Positions 47,468-56,886 of a stretch of 64,000 nt of DNA are shown in pieces (the stretch's first letter is position 1; each line of letters begins with the position of its first letter). Position numbers and translations under genes: made by a program. Origin of the DNA: Acinetobacter bouvetii DSM 14964 = CIP 107468 (GTDB lineage Bacteria > Pseudomonadota > Gammaproteobacteria > Pseudomonadales > Moraxellaceae). Location: assembly GCF_000368865.1 (NCBI RefSeq), contig NZ_KB849728.1, forward strand, positions 1 to 64,000, read 5' to 3'. The notes beneath the pieces are model-generated. The model did not search any database. It was not told the origin of the DNA and saw nothing but the letters and a program-made list of their open reading frames with translations.

Positions 47468-48304
47468 TTATTTGCCTTGGCCCAGCTTGGTCGCCATGGC
47501 GGTAATTTTCTGATAGCCCGTCGGCAGGATGCGCTGGATTAAATCCAGCGCTTTAGCATCATTGCCGATCAGCAGGCGGCGCTTGTCCTTCTGCACAGCC
47601 TCTAAAATCTGGCGGGCGGCTTCTTCAGGCGGGCAGCGCAGCAGCTTATTGAAGGTTTGCGCCGACTTTTCCGGATTCATGCCTAAACTGCGCAGGCTGT
47701 CATTCATTTTTGCCGCATTGGCAATATTGGTGCGGATGCCGCCCGGATGCACACACAGCGCGCTGACACCGCTGTTTTCCATATCCAGCTCCTGGCGCAG
47801 CGACTCGGTAAAGCCGCGCACAGCAAATTTAGTGGCATTATAGGCCGACTGCGTCGGCTGCGCGGTCAGGCCAAAAAGGCTGGAGATATTAATGATATGG
47901 CCCTCGCCCGATTTCTTGATCAGCGGCAAAAACTCTTTGGTGCCGTACACCACGCCCCAAAAATTGATATCGACAATCCATTCCAGCTCTTCATAGCTGG
48001 CGCCTTCCACCGTAGAGCCCAAAGCCACGCCGGCATTATTGAAGATCATATTGACCGAACCATGATTCTGCACGGTGTCCTGCGCCCAGGCGCGGACCTC
48101 ATCCAGCTTCGCGACATTGACTTTTTGGGTGGTGATACGCACATTGCTGTCTGTCAGCAGCGCCGCCGTTTGCGCCAGCCCCTGCTCATTTACATCACTT
48201 AAAGATAAATGGCAGCCTTGCTTTGCCAGCAGTACCGCCAGTTGCTGGCCAATCCCTGAACCTGCTCCCGTAATGGCAGCGACTTTATTTTTAAAATTTT
48301 TCAT
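47468..48304 (-). CDS. Short-chain dehydrogenase/reductase
   Basis: NAD(P)-dependent oxidoreductase of 278 residues, classical SDR. Cofactor motif TGAGSGIGQQLA, NNAG motif, catalytic Ser in INISSLFGL, and YNATKFAVRG holding the YxxxK pair. The C-terminal part is longer than the 250-residue norm and ends in a helical extension, as in SDRs linked to membrane or lipid substrates. AAGGAAA precedes the ATG. Divergent from a TetR gene, with a 20-bp palindrome between them, so it is probably repressed by that regulator. Confidence 0.9.
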   Translation of the reverse strand: MKNFKNKVAAITGAGSGIGQQLAVLLAKQGCHLSLSDVNEQGLAQTAALLTDSNVRITTQKVNVAKLDEVRAWAQDTVQNHGSVNMIFNNAGVALGSTVEGASYEELEWIVDINFWGVVYGTKEFLPLIKKSGEGHIINISSLFGLTAQPTQSAYNATKFAVRGFTESLRQELDMENSGVSALCVHPGGIRTNIANAAKMNDSLRSLGMNPEKSAQTFNKLLRCPPEEAARQILEAVQKDKRRLLIGNDAKALDLIQRILPTGYQKITAMATKLGQGK

Positions 48305-48418
48305 TCTGTTTCCTTTGCTTAAACGGTTCTGAGCTTAAAGCTTTTGCACTCTACCCAACGGGGCATCAGCTGCTTGTATTTGTGCAGCCTCGTCTCAGCT
48401 CATTGCTTCAATATAGGT

Positions 48419-48438
48419 TTGACAATACATATTGTCAA
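48419..48438. promoter_or_regulatory. 20-bp palindromic operator between SDR and TetR genes
   Basis: TTGACAATA (48419-48427) and TATTGTCAA (48430-48438) are perfect inverted arms around CA. Each arm carries a TTGACA that could serve as a -35 element in either direction, so a bound repressor would block both divergent promoters. Confidence 0.7.
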
Positions 48439-48541
48439 TATCATCTTGGGACGCTCTGTTGCACTTGCGGATAAGGTGGATGGGCATAGGTGTTCGGCTG
48501 ATTTATTGATAAGATATGACAATGATCCGTTTCAACTTAAA

Positions 48542-49243
48542 ATGATGATGATGACAGAGCAGCCAGCGGCAGAAGAAAAGCAGCCCGCCAAAAACAGCAA
48601 GGAACGCCAATTCAAAGGCCTGTCACTGACAGAGCGCAAACAGCTGCGCCGCGAAAAACTGATTGAAGCCGGCATTGAAGCCTATGGCACGCACGGCTTT
48701 TTTTCAGTGACGGTCAAAGACATTTGCAATGAAGCCAAACTGACCGAACGCTATTTTTATGAATCCTTTAAAAAAAGCGAAAATCTTTTTCAAACCATAT
48801 TCTTAAAGCTGATTGATGAACTGCAGCAGAATGTCATGCAGGCGATTATGCAAGCCTCTTCAGATCCGAAAAAAATGATTGAAGCCGGCCTCACAGCCCT
48901 GCTGACCACATTAAAAGACAATCCGCAAATGGCCCGCATCATTTACATTGATGCCATGCTGGTGCAGGAACTGCATAATCAAGCCACCATTCACGAAACC
49001 ATGTCACGCTTTGACCGGATGATTCATGCCTTTGTCATGCTGATGATGCCGAATATTGGACGCTCAGAGCGGGAAATTTCGCTGGTGGCAACCGGGCTGA
49101 ATGGCTATGTCACACAAATCGCCATCCGCTGGGTGATGAGCGGATTTAAGCAGTCGATGGATGAAATTCTATCGTCCTGCAGCATTGTGTTCCTCTCCCT
49201 GCTGCAGACTTTCTCTCAGCATGAGCCCTCAGTGAAAAAATAA
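48542..49243 (+). CDS. TetR/AcrR-family transcriptional regulator
   Basis: Protein of about 233 residues. After a charged N-terminal tail (about 1-35) the HTH is FFSVTVKDICNEAKLTERYFYESFKKSENLF; the ERYFYESF recognition helix is typical of TetR proteins. The C-terminal ligand domain is helical. The start is one of four consecutive ATG codons at 48542-48553; the long upstream frame from 48344 reads through the operator and is rejected. It probably represses itself and the divergent SDR gene. Confidence 0.85.
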   Translation: MMMMTEQPAAEEKQPAKNSKERQFKGLSLTERKQLRREKLIEAGIEAYGTHGFFSVTVKDICNEAKLTERYFYESFKKSENLFQTIFLKLIDELQQNVMQAIMQASSDPKKMIEAGLTALLTTLKDNPQMARIIYIDAMLVQELHNQATIHETMSRFDRMIHAFVMLMMPNIGRSEREISLVATGLNGYVTQIAIRWVMSGFKQSMDEILSSCSIVFLSLLQTFSQHEPSVKK

Positions 49244-49333
49244 TGAAACTTATTTTACAGTGTTGAAAAAATCTTATTATTTTTAAAAAACATAAGCTTA
49301 TTTTTAAATTGAACGGCTATTTTACGCAGATAT

Positions 49334-49351
49334 TTGTCACAAAATCTTTCA
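49334..49351 (+). promoter_or_regulatory. Candidate Pho box
   Basis: TTGTCAC, four A, then TCTTTCA: two 7-mers related to CTGTCAT separated by 4 bp, the spacing of a PhoB dimer site. 113 bp upstream of phoB. Confidence 0.4.
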
Positions 49352-49384
49352 AAAACGGGCTGCTCATACTTTTTTGCAATGATA

Positions 49385-49418
49385 CTGTCATAATTAATCT
49401 TTGTAATAAGCCTGTCAT
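49385..49418 (+). promoter_or_regulatory. Two CTGTCAT half-sites upstream of phoB
   Basis: CTGTCAT at 49385-49391 and 49412-49418, 27 bp apart. Each matches the PhoB 7-mer exactly, although the paired 11-bp spacing is not perfect. Autoregulation of phoBR is expected. Confidence 0.45.
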
Positions 49419-49463
49419 AAATATAAAACGGTCCACCGTTTACATGAAATAGGGTATTGCGCT

Positions 49464-50174
49464 GTGAAAGATGACTACATTTTGATTGTCGACGACGAAC
49501 TCCCGATCCGGGAAATGATCCATACCTCTTTAGATATGGCGGGCTTTCAATGCCAGCAAGCCGAAGATGCCAAACAGGCGCATCAGATGATTGTCGACCA
49601 GCGCCCTGCTCTCGTCCTGCTGGACTGGATGATGCCTGGCGGCGTCAGCGGCGTCGATTTATGCCGCCGCTTGAAGCGCGACGAGAACTTATCTGAGATC
49701 CCCGTCATCATGCTGACCGCCCGCGGCGAAGAAGACCATAAAGTGCAAGGCCTGGATGCCGGCGCAGATGACTACATGACCAAACCGTTTTCGACCCGCG
49801 AGCTGGTCTCACGCATTAAGGCGGTATTGCGCCGTTCAAATGCCTTGGGCGGCGAGAAAACCATTGATGCCAATGGCTTGATTTTAGATCCGGTCAGCCA
49901 GCGCGTCAGCCATGGCGACAGTATTTTAGAAATGGGGCCGACCGAATACCGCCTGCTGGCTTTTTTCATGACCCATCCTGAACGCGCCTACACCCGCGCG
50001 CAATTGCTGGATCAAGTTTGGGGCGGAAACGTGTATATTGAAGACCGCACGATTGACGTGCATATCCGCCGCCTGCGCAAAGTTCTAGAGCCTTACGGCG
50101 CAGACCGCTATGTGCAGACCGTGCGCGGCACAGGCTACCGTTTTTCTACCCGCGCAGATGTTGCGCTTGGCTGA
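49464..50174 (+). CDS. phoB: Phosphate regulon response regulator PhoB
   Basis: OmpR/PhoB-type response regulator, 236 residues. Receiver domain (about 1-120): acidic pocket DDE near residue 11, phospho-acceptor Asp in VLLDWMMPG, conserved Thr in MLTARGEE and Lys in DYMTKPFS. C-terminal winged helix (about 135-230): [22 protein letters not shown] and [13 protein letters not shown]. The start is GTG with AGGG upstream. Followed 40 bp later by phoR. Confidence 0.95.
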   Translation: MKDDYILIVDDELPIREMIHTSLDMAGFQCQQAEDAKQAHQMIVDQRPALVLLDWMMPGGVSGVDLCRRLKRDENLSEIPVIMLTARGEEDHKVQGLDAGADDYMTKPFSTRELVSRIKAVLRRSNALGGEKTIDANGLILDPVSQRVSHGDSILEMGPTEYRLLAFFMTHPERAYTRAQLLDQVWGGNVYIEDRTIDVHIRRLRKVLEPYGADRYVQTVRGTGYRFSTRADVALG

Positions 50175-50214
50175 TATCATTCAAGATCAAGCTTTTTTAG
50201 GTTAGCAGTATTTT

Positions 50215-51573
50215 ATGTACGAACCCTACCCTGTCCCTGAGCTGGCGCGAGAGCATAAGAAGTTCCGCTACAGCAGCTTATGGACCTTTGCCAAGCAGGA
50301 TTTGCGCCTGCTGGCTTTTCTGCTGATTATCGGCGGCTGCATTGGCCTTGGGACCGGGTATTTCTGGATTTGCATTTTTGCGGCCTTCAGCATCTTCTTT
50401 GCCCTGCAGCTGCGTTCGCTGTATTTAGTCAATGAATGGATTTCCAACCGCCCTTATGATGTGCCGCCGAATTTAGACGGCATCTGGGGCGCGCTGCTGT
50501 TCAATGTCTACCGCGCGCAGCGCCAGGAGCGCATTGTTCAGGCGGAAATGGTCGGCTTAATTGACCGCGCGCAGTCCTCACTGGTGGCGCTGGCCGAAGC
50601 CGTAGTCCTTATTGATGAAAGCCATCAAATTGAGTGGTGGAACCCGGCTGCGGAAAAGCTGCTGGGCATTCAAGCCGCCGACCGCGGGCGCAATATTTTG
50701 ACTCTGCTGCGCCAGCCGAGCTTTATTGAGTATTTCAACAATATTGATCAGGCGCCCGATGGCCTGAAAATGAAATCGACAGGTTTTGATGAACATTATG
50801 TGCAAGTCAAAATGACCCGGTTTGGCGGCGAGAGCCGCCTGCTGGTCGCCTATGATGTGACCCGCATGCACAATCTGGAACAGATGCGCAAAGACTTTGT
50901 CGACAATATTTCTCATGAACTGCGCACGCCGCTCACGGTGCTCAGCGGCTATATCGAAACCTTTACCGATCAGGAAGATTTGAACCCGCGCTGGAAACGC
51001 GCTTTTGACCAGATGCAGTCACAGACACGGCGCATGAATGCTTTAGTGAATGACCTGCTGCTGCTGTCACGCTTAGAAAATGATAAAAAAATTGCCAAAA
51101 ATCAAATTATTGATATGCCCAGCCTGATGAACCAGCTGTATGACGATGCGCATGCCTACAATGTCGATTATGGCCATGAGCTGAATTTAGACATTGACAG
51201 CCACTGCGATTTAATCGGTTCCGACACCGAACTGGCCAGCGCCTTCAGCAACCTGATTACCAATGCCATCAAATACACCCCCAAAGGCGGCACAGTGACC
51301 ATAGGCTGGCATGACGACGGCGAGCAAGGCTATTTTACGGTTGAAGATACCGGCATCGGCATTGACCCGAAGCATCTGCCGCGCCTCACCGAGCGCTTTT
51401 ACCGTGTCGACAGTGACCGCAGCCGGCAAACTGGCGGCACAGGCTTGGGCTTAGCGATTGTCAAACACGTGCTGATGCAGCATCAGGCGCATTTAGAAAT
51501 TGAGTCGAAAGAAAACCGCGGCTCGATTTTCAAAGTGGTGTTTCCGAAAGAACGCCTGTATCACGTCAGCTGA
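50215..51573 (+). CDS. phoR: Phosphate regulon sensor kinase PhoR
   Basis: Membrane histidine kinase of 452 residues. Two closely spaced N-terminal helices (about 28-70) with no large periplasmic domain, as in E. coli PhoR, which senses through the Pst complex. A PAS domain (about 120-200) follows. H box FVDNISHELRTPLTVL (phospho-His), N box NLITNAIKYTPKGG, and G boxes DTGIGID and GGTGLGLAIV are intact. The pstSCAB-phoU genes are not in the window. A terminator follows. Confidence 0.95.
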   Translation: MYEPYPVPELAREHKKFRYSSLWTFAKQDLRLLAFLLIIGGCIGLGTGYFWICIFAAFSIFFALQLRSLYLVNEWISNRPYDVPPNLDGIWGALLFNVYRAQRQERIVQAEMVGLIDRAQSSLVALAEAVVLIDESHQIEWWNPAAEKLLGIQAADRGRNILTLLRQPSFIEYFNNIDQAPDGLKMKSTGFDEHYVQVKMTRFGGESRLLVAYDVTRMHNLEQMRKDFVDNISHELRTPLTVLSGYIETFTDQEDLNPRWKRAFDQMQSQTRRMNALVNDLLLLSRLENDKKIAKNQIIDMPSLMNQLYDDAHAYNVDYGHELNLDIDSHCDLIGSDTELASAFSNLITNAIKYTPKGGTVTIGWHDDGEQGYFTVEDTGIGIDPKHLPRLTERFYRVDSDRSRQTGGTGLGLAIVKHVLMQHQAHLEIESKENRGSIFKVVFPKERLYHVS

Positions 51574-51602
51574 TCCGTCTGACTGTCAAATCAAAAACGA
51601 TT

Positions 51603-51632
51603 AAAAAGCCTGCTGACTGAGCAGGCTTTTTT
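51603..51632. terminator. Bidirectional terminator
   Basis: AAAAGCCTGCT/AGCAGGCTTTT with a 5-nt loop and T6, between convergent phoR and the GST gene. Confidence 0.9.
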
Positions 51633-51653
51633 AATATCGGCGCGTGTGCGCGC

Positions 51654-52301
51654 TCAGTTCAGCGCCTGCTCTTTTTGCTGCGCGCGCTGAAAGGCTGGAC
51701 GGCTGCTGATGCGCTGCAAGAAAGCCTGAATATGCGGATATCGCCCTTGCGTGCGCGACTGCAAGGCCTGCAGAGGAAAGCTCATCTGAATATCAGCAAA
51801 GCTGAATTGGCCGGCAAAATAATCATGCGCTGACAGATAATGTTCTAAAAAAGCAATATGGTCTTTTAAGCGCGCCTGCACAAAACCCGCTTTCACGCCA
51901 TCACTGATTTTCTGCGCAATCGGCTTAATCAGCCAAGGGACATGCTTCGGCACATTGGACATCACCAGCTGCATCACCAGCAGCGGCATCAGTGACCCTT
52001 CCGCATAGTGCATCCAGTAGCGGTATTGCTGGCGGTCTATCGGTGTTTTCGGCGCAAACTGCCCTGATTCGTCAAACTGTTCCTGCAGATATTCTAAAAT
52101 CACCGCAGATTCTGCAATGCTCTGATCATCATCGGTCAGCACAGGCGCTTTGCCCAAGGGATGCACGGCCAGCAGCTCCGGCGGGCCTGCAAAATTCGGA
52201 AGGCGTTTGTAGAACTGAATCTGATACTCCAGGCCTAATTCTTCCAGCGCCCATAAAATGCGGAATGAACGGGACTGTTCTAAGTGATGCAGTGTCAGCA
52301 T
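51654..52301 (-). CDS. Glutathione S-transferase family protein
   Basis: Cytosolic GST-fold protein, 215 residues. N-terminal thioredoxin-like domain with LHHLEQSRSFRILWALEELGL and the GKAPVLTDDDQSIAESAVILEYL block (cis-Pro and Glu-Ser glutathione contacts). The C-terminal helical domain has FSFADIQMSFPLQ, the family N-capping box region. An AGGATA element precedes the ATG. Substrate unknown. First of three leftward stress-type genes seen here (GST, OsmC, pirin), each with its own spacing, so co-transcription is uncertain. Confidence 0.88.
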   Translation of the reverse strand: MLTLHHLEQSRSFRILWALEELGLEYQIQFYKRLPNFAGPPELLAVHPLGKAPVLTDDDQSIAESAVILEYLQEQFDESGQFAPKTPIDRQQYRYWMHYAEGSLMPLLVMQLVMSNVPKHVPWLIKPIAQKISDGVKAGFVQARLKDHIAFLEHYLSAHDYFAGQFSFADIQMSFPLQALQSRTQGRYPHIQAFLQRISSRPAFQRAQQKEQALN

Positions 52302-52391
52302 GGTTTATCCTTATTATTTAACTGATCATGAATTGAATGAGATTAACGCAGCGCTGTAAAAAGCCGTGCTGTCCCGCACGGCTTAAGCGGA

Positions 52392-52790
52392 TTAAACCAA
52401 TTGAGTGTTAATTTCTAAACTGCGCAGCAGCGTTTTCGTGACTGGAGTTTTACTGCAAATATCCAGCACCTTATGCTGCAGCGCCTCATCTGGGGGGCTC
52501 TGAAAATGCACACGGCGTTCAATCCATTCCCTGCCCTCTTTATTGGTGCAGAAATCGGCTTCAACCTGAAATGCGCCCAAATCAATGCCCTTATGCTGCG
52601 CATACATGCGCAAGGTAATCATGGTGCAGGAAATCAGCCCTGAGCAGATCAAATCATAGGGCGCCAAGCCCTGATCCTGACCGCCGAAAGATTCCGGCTT
52701 GTCCGTAATCAGCTGATGCCTGCCGCTGCGGATTGCGCCTGACCACGGTTCAGGCAGGGTCTCTACTTTTGCATTTGCAATAACAGCCAT
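52392..52790 (-). CDS. OsmC-family protein
   Basis: Protein of 132 residues with the OsmC/Ohr fold pattern: GGQDQGLAPYDLICSGLISCTMITLRMYA carries the first redox Cys pair region, and KVLDICSKTPVTKTL the second conserved Cys. Such proteins reduce organic hydroperoxides or play other thiol roles. The AGLxPYDLL-type motif puts it nearer the YhfA/OsmC-like branch than Ohr. Located between the GST and pirin genes. Confidence 0.87.
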   Translation of the reverse strand: MAVIANAKVETLPEPWSGAIRSGRHQLITDKPESFGGQDQGLAPYDLICSGLISCTMITLRMYAQHKGIDLGAFQVEADFCTNKEGREWIERRVHFQSPPDEALQHKVLDICSKTPVTKTLLRSLEINTQLV

Positions 52791-52886
52791 TTTTTGTCCT
52801 TATTCATCTTGTATTATTGTGATGCCAGCGCACTTCATTTAGCCGTCAGGCGCCGCATGCGGCAGCGCCTGAACAATCCAGCCGGT

Positions 52887-53834
52887 TTACTTGGAGGCGC
52901 GCATCTTGTCAGGAAAAGCCGGCGCTTCTAAACGCGGCCCTTCATAGTCTGGAATATTGCCAAAGCGTTCATCATGGTTAATCCACTGATCGCGCGCTAC
53001 ATTCAACTCTTCCTGCGTCCGCCCCACAAAGTTCCACCACAGTAAAATAGGTGATTCAAACGGTTCACCGCCCAGCAGCAGGACCCGGCTATGGGCATGA
53101 ATTTCAATGTCAACGCGCTCCAGCCCAGGCTCTAAAACCACCATATTGTCTTCGGTCAATTCATGGCCATTGATGGATGCCGTGCCTTCTAAAGCCATAA
53201 AGCCATATTCAAATTTCGGATTCAATCCAATGCGGGTGCGGGTGCTTTCCTGCGCCTGCAAATCTACGCCCAAAAGCTCAGTATGTACGGCAACCGGCGA
53301 CTTGACCCCCATAAATTCGCCCACCAGCACAGTAAAATCAACACCATCCTGGCTGACCACAGGCAGTTCAGGGTAATGATCAAAACGCGGCGCCATATTG
53401 ATTTTGTCATCCGGCAAAGCAATCCACAGCTGAGCGGCGTGCATATGCGTTTCGGTCTCCGGCGCCACTTCGGTATGTGAAATGCCGTAGCCGGCCGTCA
53501 TCAAATTCACCTGATGCGGGCGGATCAGCTGTTTTGTGCCCAGGCTGTCGGTATGCATCATGGTGCCTTCAATCATCCACGTGAAGGTCTGCAGGCCAAT
53601 ATGCGGATGCGGGCCAACATCCAGCCCCTCTCCCTGCGGAAACACTGCAGGCCCGGCGTGATCCAGAAAGCACCATGCGCCAATCATGCGCTTATGGCGG
53701 CTGGGCAAAGCGCGCTTGATCACGGTTCCCTGTCCAATTTCAGCGCTGCGCAGCGGGAATTCCTGTACAAATTGATTGATATATTTTTCGCAATCGTCTG
53801 AAGATGACAGTTCTGTGTAATTGGTATTGGTCAT
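52887..53834 (-). CDS. Pirin family protein
   Basis: Bicupin iron protein of 315 residues. The first cupin has the metal motif DVGPHPHIGLQTFTWMIEG and a later GYGISHTEV with further His/Glu ligands; the second cupin is about residues 190-290. Some pirins are quercetinases, others interact with metabolic enzymes; role here unknown. AGGA lies seven bases upstream of the ATG at 53834; 13 extra codons of the longer frame are rejected. The gap 53835-54234 upstream holds no convincing gene. Confidence 0.9.
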   Translation of the reverse strand: MTNTNYTELSSSDDCEKYINQFVQEFPLRSAEIGQGTVIKRALPSRHKRMIGAWCFLDHAGPAVFPQGEGLDVGPHPHIGLQTFTWMIEGTMMHTDSLGTKQLIRPHQVNLMTAGYGISHTEVAPETETHMHAAQLWIALPDDKINMAPRFDHYPELPVVSQDGVDFTVLVGEFMGVKSPVAVHTELLGVDLQAQESTRTRIGLNPKFEYGFMALEGTASINGHELTEDNMVVLEPGLERVDIEIHAHSRVLLLGGEPFESPILLWWNFVGRTQEELNVARDQWINHDERFGNIPDYEGPRLEAPAFPDKMRASK

Positions 53835-54234
53835 ATTGCTATCCTGAATCTGGCGAAGTCTTGCTGCAAACACGGTTGATGCTGAAAGAAATGTACAGCC
53901 GAAATGGCGTATAGCTGAATCACGGCATGGAATACATGCATCTTAGTCAATTCTGAGGGTGAAGCCCATGCATCCGGCAATACGGTGAATGCTATAAATA
54001 GGACAATAGCGGTTTTTATTCGGCCCAATGCCCTGCAGAGCTTTGCCTTTAATCTAGCATGCTGTTCCCGCCGCAGAAAGCGCGTAAAAGTGTCAGAATT
54101 TTAAATCAGTCGATATCTACACATTTTGTCATACTTTATGCGAAAAAATACCCAAATCTGGTGAGTTTATTTTTTAACCAATTTATCCATAATACATTCC
54201 TCTTCATTCCTGCTGTAATCAAAAGGATCAGCGC

Positions 54235-55581
54235 ATGACTGCAGATTTGAGGATTGGTGAAAAAAGCCATTCCAGTATAACCGCACAGCACAAGCCTCAG
54301 CAGCATTTACTGAAGCCTTCGGAATGCAGCCTGAAAAACCGCAGCGCCATTGAACAGGCGCTGGCAAATCATAACGCGCCCATTCCAGCACATTTTCAGC
54401 AGGCCTTTTTAGATTTCCAGTACCAGCAGCAGCGCTTTTTCCTGCGCCGTATCAACTATATTGCCCAGCTGGTTTTTTTAATCTATTTTTTTGCAGATTA
54501 TTTCATTATGCCGGATATGTATAACCTGTCGGCTTTTCTGCGGGTCGGCTGCGTCGCCGCATCACTGCTTGCCGGGTTCTATCTGTTCAAATATAAAAAA
54601 GATATTCTTCTGCTGGATCTGATCTTGCCGGTCAGCACCGCCTGCAGCATGGGGCTTTGGATCTTTTTGCTGCTGCAGTCCTCCAGCCCGTGGGTCAACT
54701 CTTATATTTACGCTTCAGTTATTTTTGTATTAATTGCAAATCTCTGCATACAGGTCCGTTTTAAACCCGCCCTTTACAGCACAATGTTCATCTCTATTTT
54801 TGCGCTCATCGGTGTGCAGCAGCTGATGCATGTGCAGGAAGCGATTGTATTTTTTCTCACCTTTTTCCCCATTCTTTTATTCAGCCTGTATATCAGCTGG
54901 AACAGCACTTTACATGGCCGCCGGAATTTCTTGCGTTCCCTGCTGGATGACTGGAATCTGCACAGTTTCAAAAACATGGCGCATACAGATGAACTGACGC
55001 AGTTATTTAACCGGCGCCAATTTGTGCATGTCGCTGAACGGCGCATTCATGAATGGCCAACGCCTGCCAGCACCTGCCTGCTGATGTTTGATGTGGATTA
55101 TTTTAAAAAAATCAATGACAGCTACGGGCACGACATCGGTGACCGTGTTTTGCAGATCATCGCGGACACCACGCGCAAAGAAATGCGTCAAAAAGATGTC
55201 TTGGCGCGTTTTGGCGGTGAAGAATTTATTGCCCTGCTCGCAGAAACCAGCATTCAGGATGCATTGCTGATAGCCGACCGTATCCGTGAGCGCATCCAGA
55301 ATGAATGCTTGCATTTAAAAGAAAGAAGCTTGAGCTTTACTGTCTCAATTGGCGTTGCAGAATTAAAATCGCATCGGCAGGATTTGGATGAACTGGTCAA
55401 ACAGGCCGATCTTGCGCTCTATCAGGCCAAAGAAAATGGCCGGAACTGCGTTGTGCGTTACGAACCCGCCATGAGCGCCCGCTCAAAATTAACGCCAGCA
55501 AAAAATAAAAAGCCCTTGAATGCAATCCAGCTGCCTAATCCGTGCAAGGATCCTGCCTCACGCACCTGGTCCATTATGTAA
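54235..55581 (+). CDS. Membrane-bound diguanylate cyclase (GGDEF)
   Basis: Makes cyclic di-GMP from two GTP. Protein of 448 residues: cytoplasmic N-terminus (about 1-75), six hydrophobic segments (about 78-225, resembling MASE-type sensory membrane domains), and a C-terminal GGDEF domain (about 245-410). The active-site motif is GGEEF in RFGGEEFIALL. An RxxD inhibitory site (RQKD) lies five residues before it, so product inhibition is likely. A ~40-residue disordered tail follows. AAGGA lies eight bases upstream of the ATG. Confidence 0.92.
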   Translation: MTADLRIGEKSHSSITAQHKPQQHLLKPSECSLKNRSAIEQALANHNAPIPAHFQQAFLDFQYQQQRFFLRRINYIAQLVFLIYFFADYFIMPDMYNLSAFLRVGCVAASLLAGFYLFKYKKDILLLDLILPVSTACSMGLWIFLLLQSSSPWVNSYIYASVIFVLIANLCIQVRFKPALYSTMFISIFALIGVQQLMHVQEAIVFFLTFFPILLFSLYISWNSTLHGRRNFLRSLLDDWNLHSFKNMAHTDELTQLFNRRQFVHVAERRIHEWPTPASTCLLMFDVDYFKKINDSYGHDIGDRVLQIIADTTRKEMRQKDVLARFGGEEFIALLAETSIQDALLIADRIRERIQNECLHLKERSLSFTVSIGVAELKSHRQDLDELVKQADLALYQAKENGRNCVVRYEPAMSARSKLTPAKNKKPLNAIQLPNPCKDPASRTWSIM

Positions 55582-55737
55582 ATCTGTGTCAAACACAGGT
55601 TTGGCTTCACTTTCGGCAGCGCCAACCCGCATATGCAGTCATTTTAGGAACGCATTAAATAACGGATTGACCCTTTTTATTTTGCTGTTTTTAATTACAA
55701 TGAAAGTGAGTTTTTATCCCCTGAGATTGAGTTTTTA

Positions 55738-56769
55738 ATGCTGTCTGATCCGATTACTCCCCCATTTCTACAGCCTAAAGATTATAAATTTACATTTATA
55801 GATCTCTTTGCGGGTGTTGGCGGTTTCCGGATGGCCTTGCAGAACCTTGAGGGACGCTGTGAATTTTCCAGTGAGTTGAATAAACGCGCCCAGCAGACCT
55901 ACTTGTGCAATTATGGTGAGTTGCCTGAAGGCGATATCACATTAGAAAGCACCAAAGCGGAAATTCCAGAAACATTTGATATTCTCTGCGGCGGTTTTCC
56001 CTGCCAAGCCTTTTCTATTGCCGGTCACCGCAAGGGCTTTCAAGAGACCCGAGGCACCTTATTTTTTGATGTGGCCAATATTGCCAAAAAGCATCGCCCC
56101 AAAGCGCTTTTTTTAGAAAATGTCAGAAATCTGATGACGCATGATCACGGCAATACCTTTCAGGTCATCTGCAATACGCTGGAAGAGCTGGGCTATACCG
56201 TCTTTCATCAAGTCTTAAACAGCATGACGCATGCCAATGTGCCGCAATACCGTCAGCGCATTTTTATTGTGGCCTTAGATCCTGTACAAGTGCCGAGATA
56301 TCAAGAATTCAATTTCCCTGAAGAAATCCCTTTGACTGCCTCCATCCGCAGCTTGCTGGAAAAAGGCAAAGTGGATCAGAAATATTACTATGGGCCAAAT
56401 CATAAATACTATGCGAAGATGGCGGAATCCGTAATCTCAATGGACAAAGTTTATCAATGGCGCCGGGTGTATGTGCGTGAAAATAAGCGCAATGTTTGCC
56501 CCACACTGACTGCGAACATGGGTTCTGGCGGGCATAATGTGCCGATCATTAAAGATGATTACGGTATTCGCAAATTAACCCCCAAAGAGTGTTTTGCTTT
56601 TCAGGGCTATCCTGTCGATCAAATGCATTTTCCTAAAAAAATGGCCAATTGCGCTTTATATACACAGGCAGGCAACTCGGTAACCATGCCGCTGGTTCAG
56701 CGCATTGGCGAACAGATTTTAAAAGTGCTGGACTTGAATGAAATGCCAAAGCAGAGAAAGGCGGGATAA
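55738..56769 (+). CDS. DNA cytosine-C5 methyltransferase
   Basis: Type II-like C5 methyltransferase of 343 residues. Motif I FIDLFAGVGGFRMAL (SAM binding), motif IV GGFPCQAFSIAG with the catalytic Cys, motif VI FLENVRNL, motif VIII QYRQRIFIVA, and motif X AGNSVTMPLVQRI are intact. The target-recognition part (about 195-285) includes NVCPTLTANMGSGGHNVPI. No restriction-endonuclease gene is present on either side. The next gene in the same direction is an RloC-like nuclease, 117 bp away beyond a terminator. Composition is like the host chromosome. Recognition sequence cannot be read from the protein. Confidence 0.93.
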   Translation: MLSDPITPPFLQPKDYKFTFIDLFAGVGGFRMALQNLEGRCEFSSELNKRAQQTYLCNYGELPEGDITLESTKAEIPETFDILCGGFPCQAFSIAGHRKGFQETRGTLFFDVANIAKKHRPKALFLENVRNLMTHDHGNTFQVICNTLEELGYTVFHQVLNSMTHANVPQYRQRIFIVALDPVQVPRYQEFNFPEEIPLTASIRSLLEKGKVDQKYYYGPNHKYYAKMAESVISMDKVYQWRRVYVRENKRNVCPTLTANMGSGGHNVPIIKDDYGIRKLTPKECFAFQGYPVDQMHFPKKMANCALYTQAGNSVTMPLVQRIGEQILKVLDLNEMPKQRKAG

Positions 56770-56779
56770 CGTTTAGAGT

Positions 56780-56815
56780 ATAAAAAAGAGCGCCTAAGCG
56801 CTCTTTTTTATTGAA
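56780..56815. repeat. 36-bp direct repeat, left copy; also a terminator
   Basis: Contains GAGCGC/GCGCTC stem with a CTAA loop, A6 before and T6 after, so it ends the methyltransferase transcript. It is repeated at 59322-59357 with a single base difference (T at 56795 versus G at 59337). The two copies bracket the RloC-like gene. Confidence 0.85.
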
Positions 56816-56886
56816 TAATTAACAACCAAAAAGTATATTTAAGAAATCAATAAATATTTGAATATTAAAAATTAAGTTGGTATAAA

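Noticed and set aside
48344..48541. Long upstream extension of the second TetR gene
   Set aside because: It reads through the palindromic operator and adds about 66 residues not found in the family.
53831..54028. A 65-codon reverse-strand frame upstream of the pirin gene with a signal-peptide-like start
   Set aside because: It needs a TTG start with a poorly spaced ribosome-binding site, overlaps the pirin start and resembles nothing known. It remains possible but unsupported.
55738..56769. A complete type II restriction-modification system
   Set aside because: No endonuclease-like gene lies on either side: upstream is a diguanylate cyclase, downstream the RloC-like protein.
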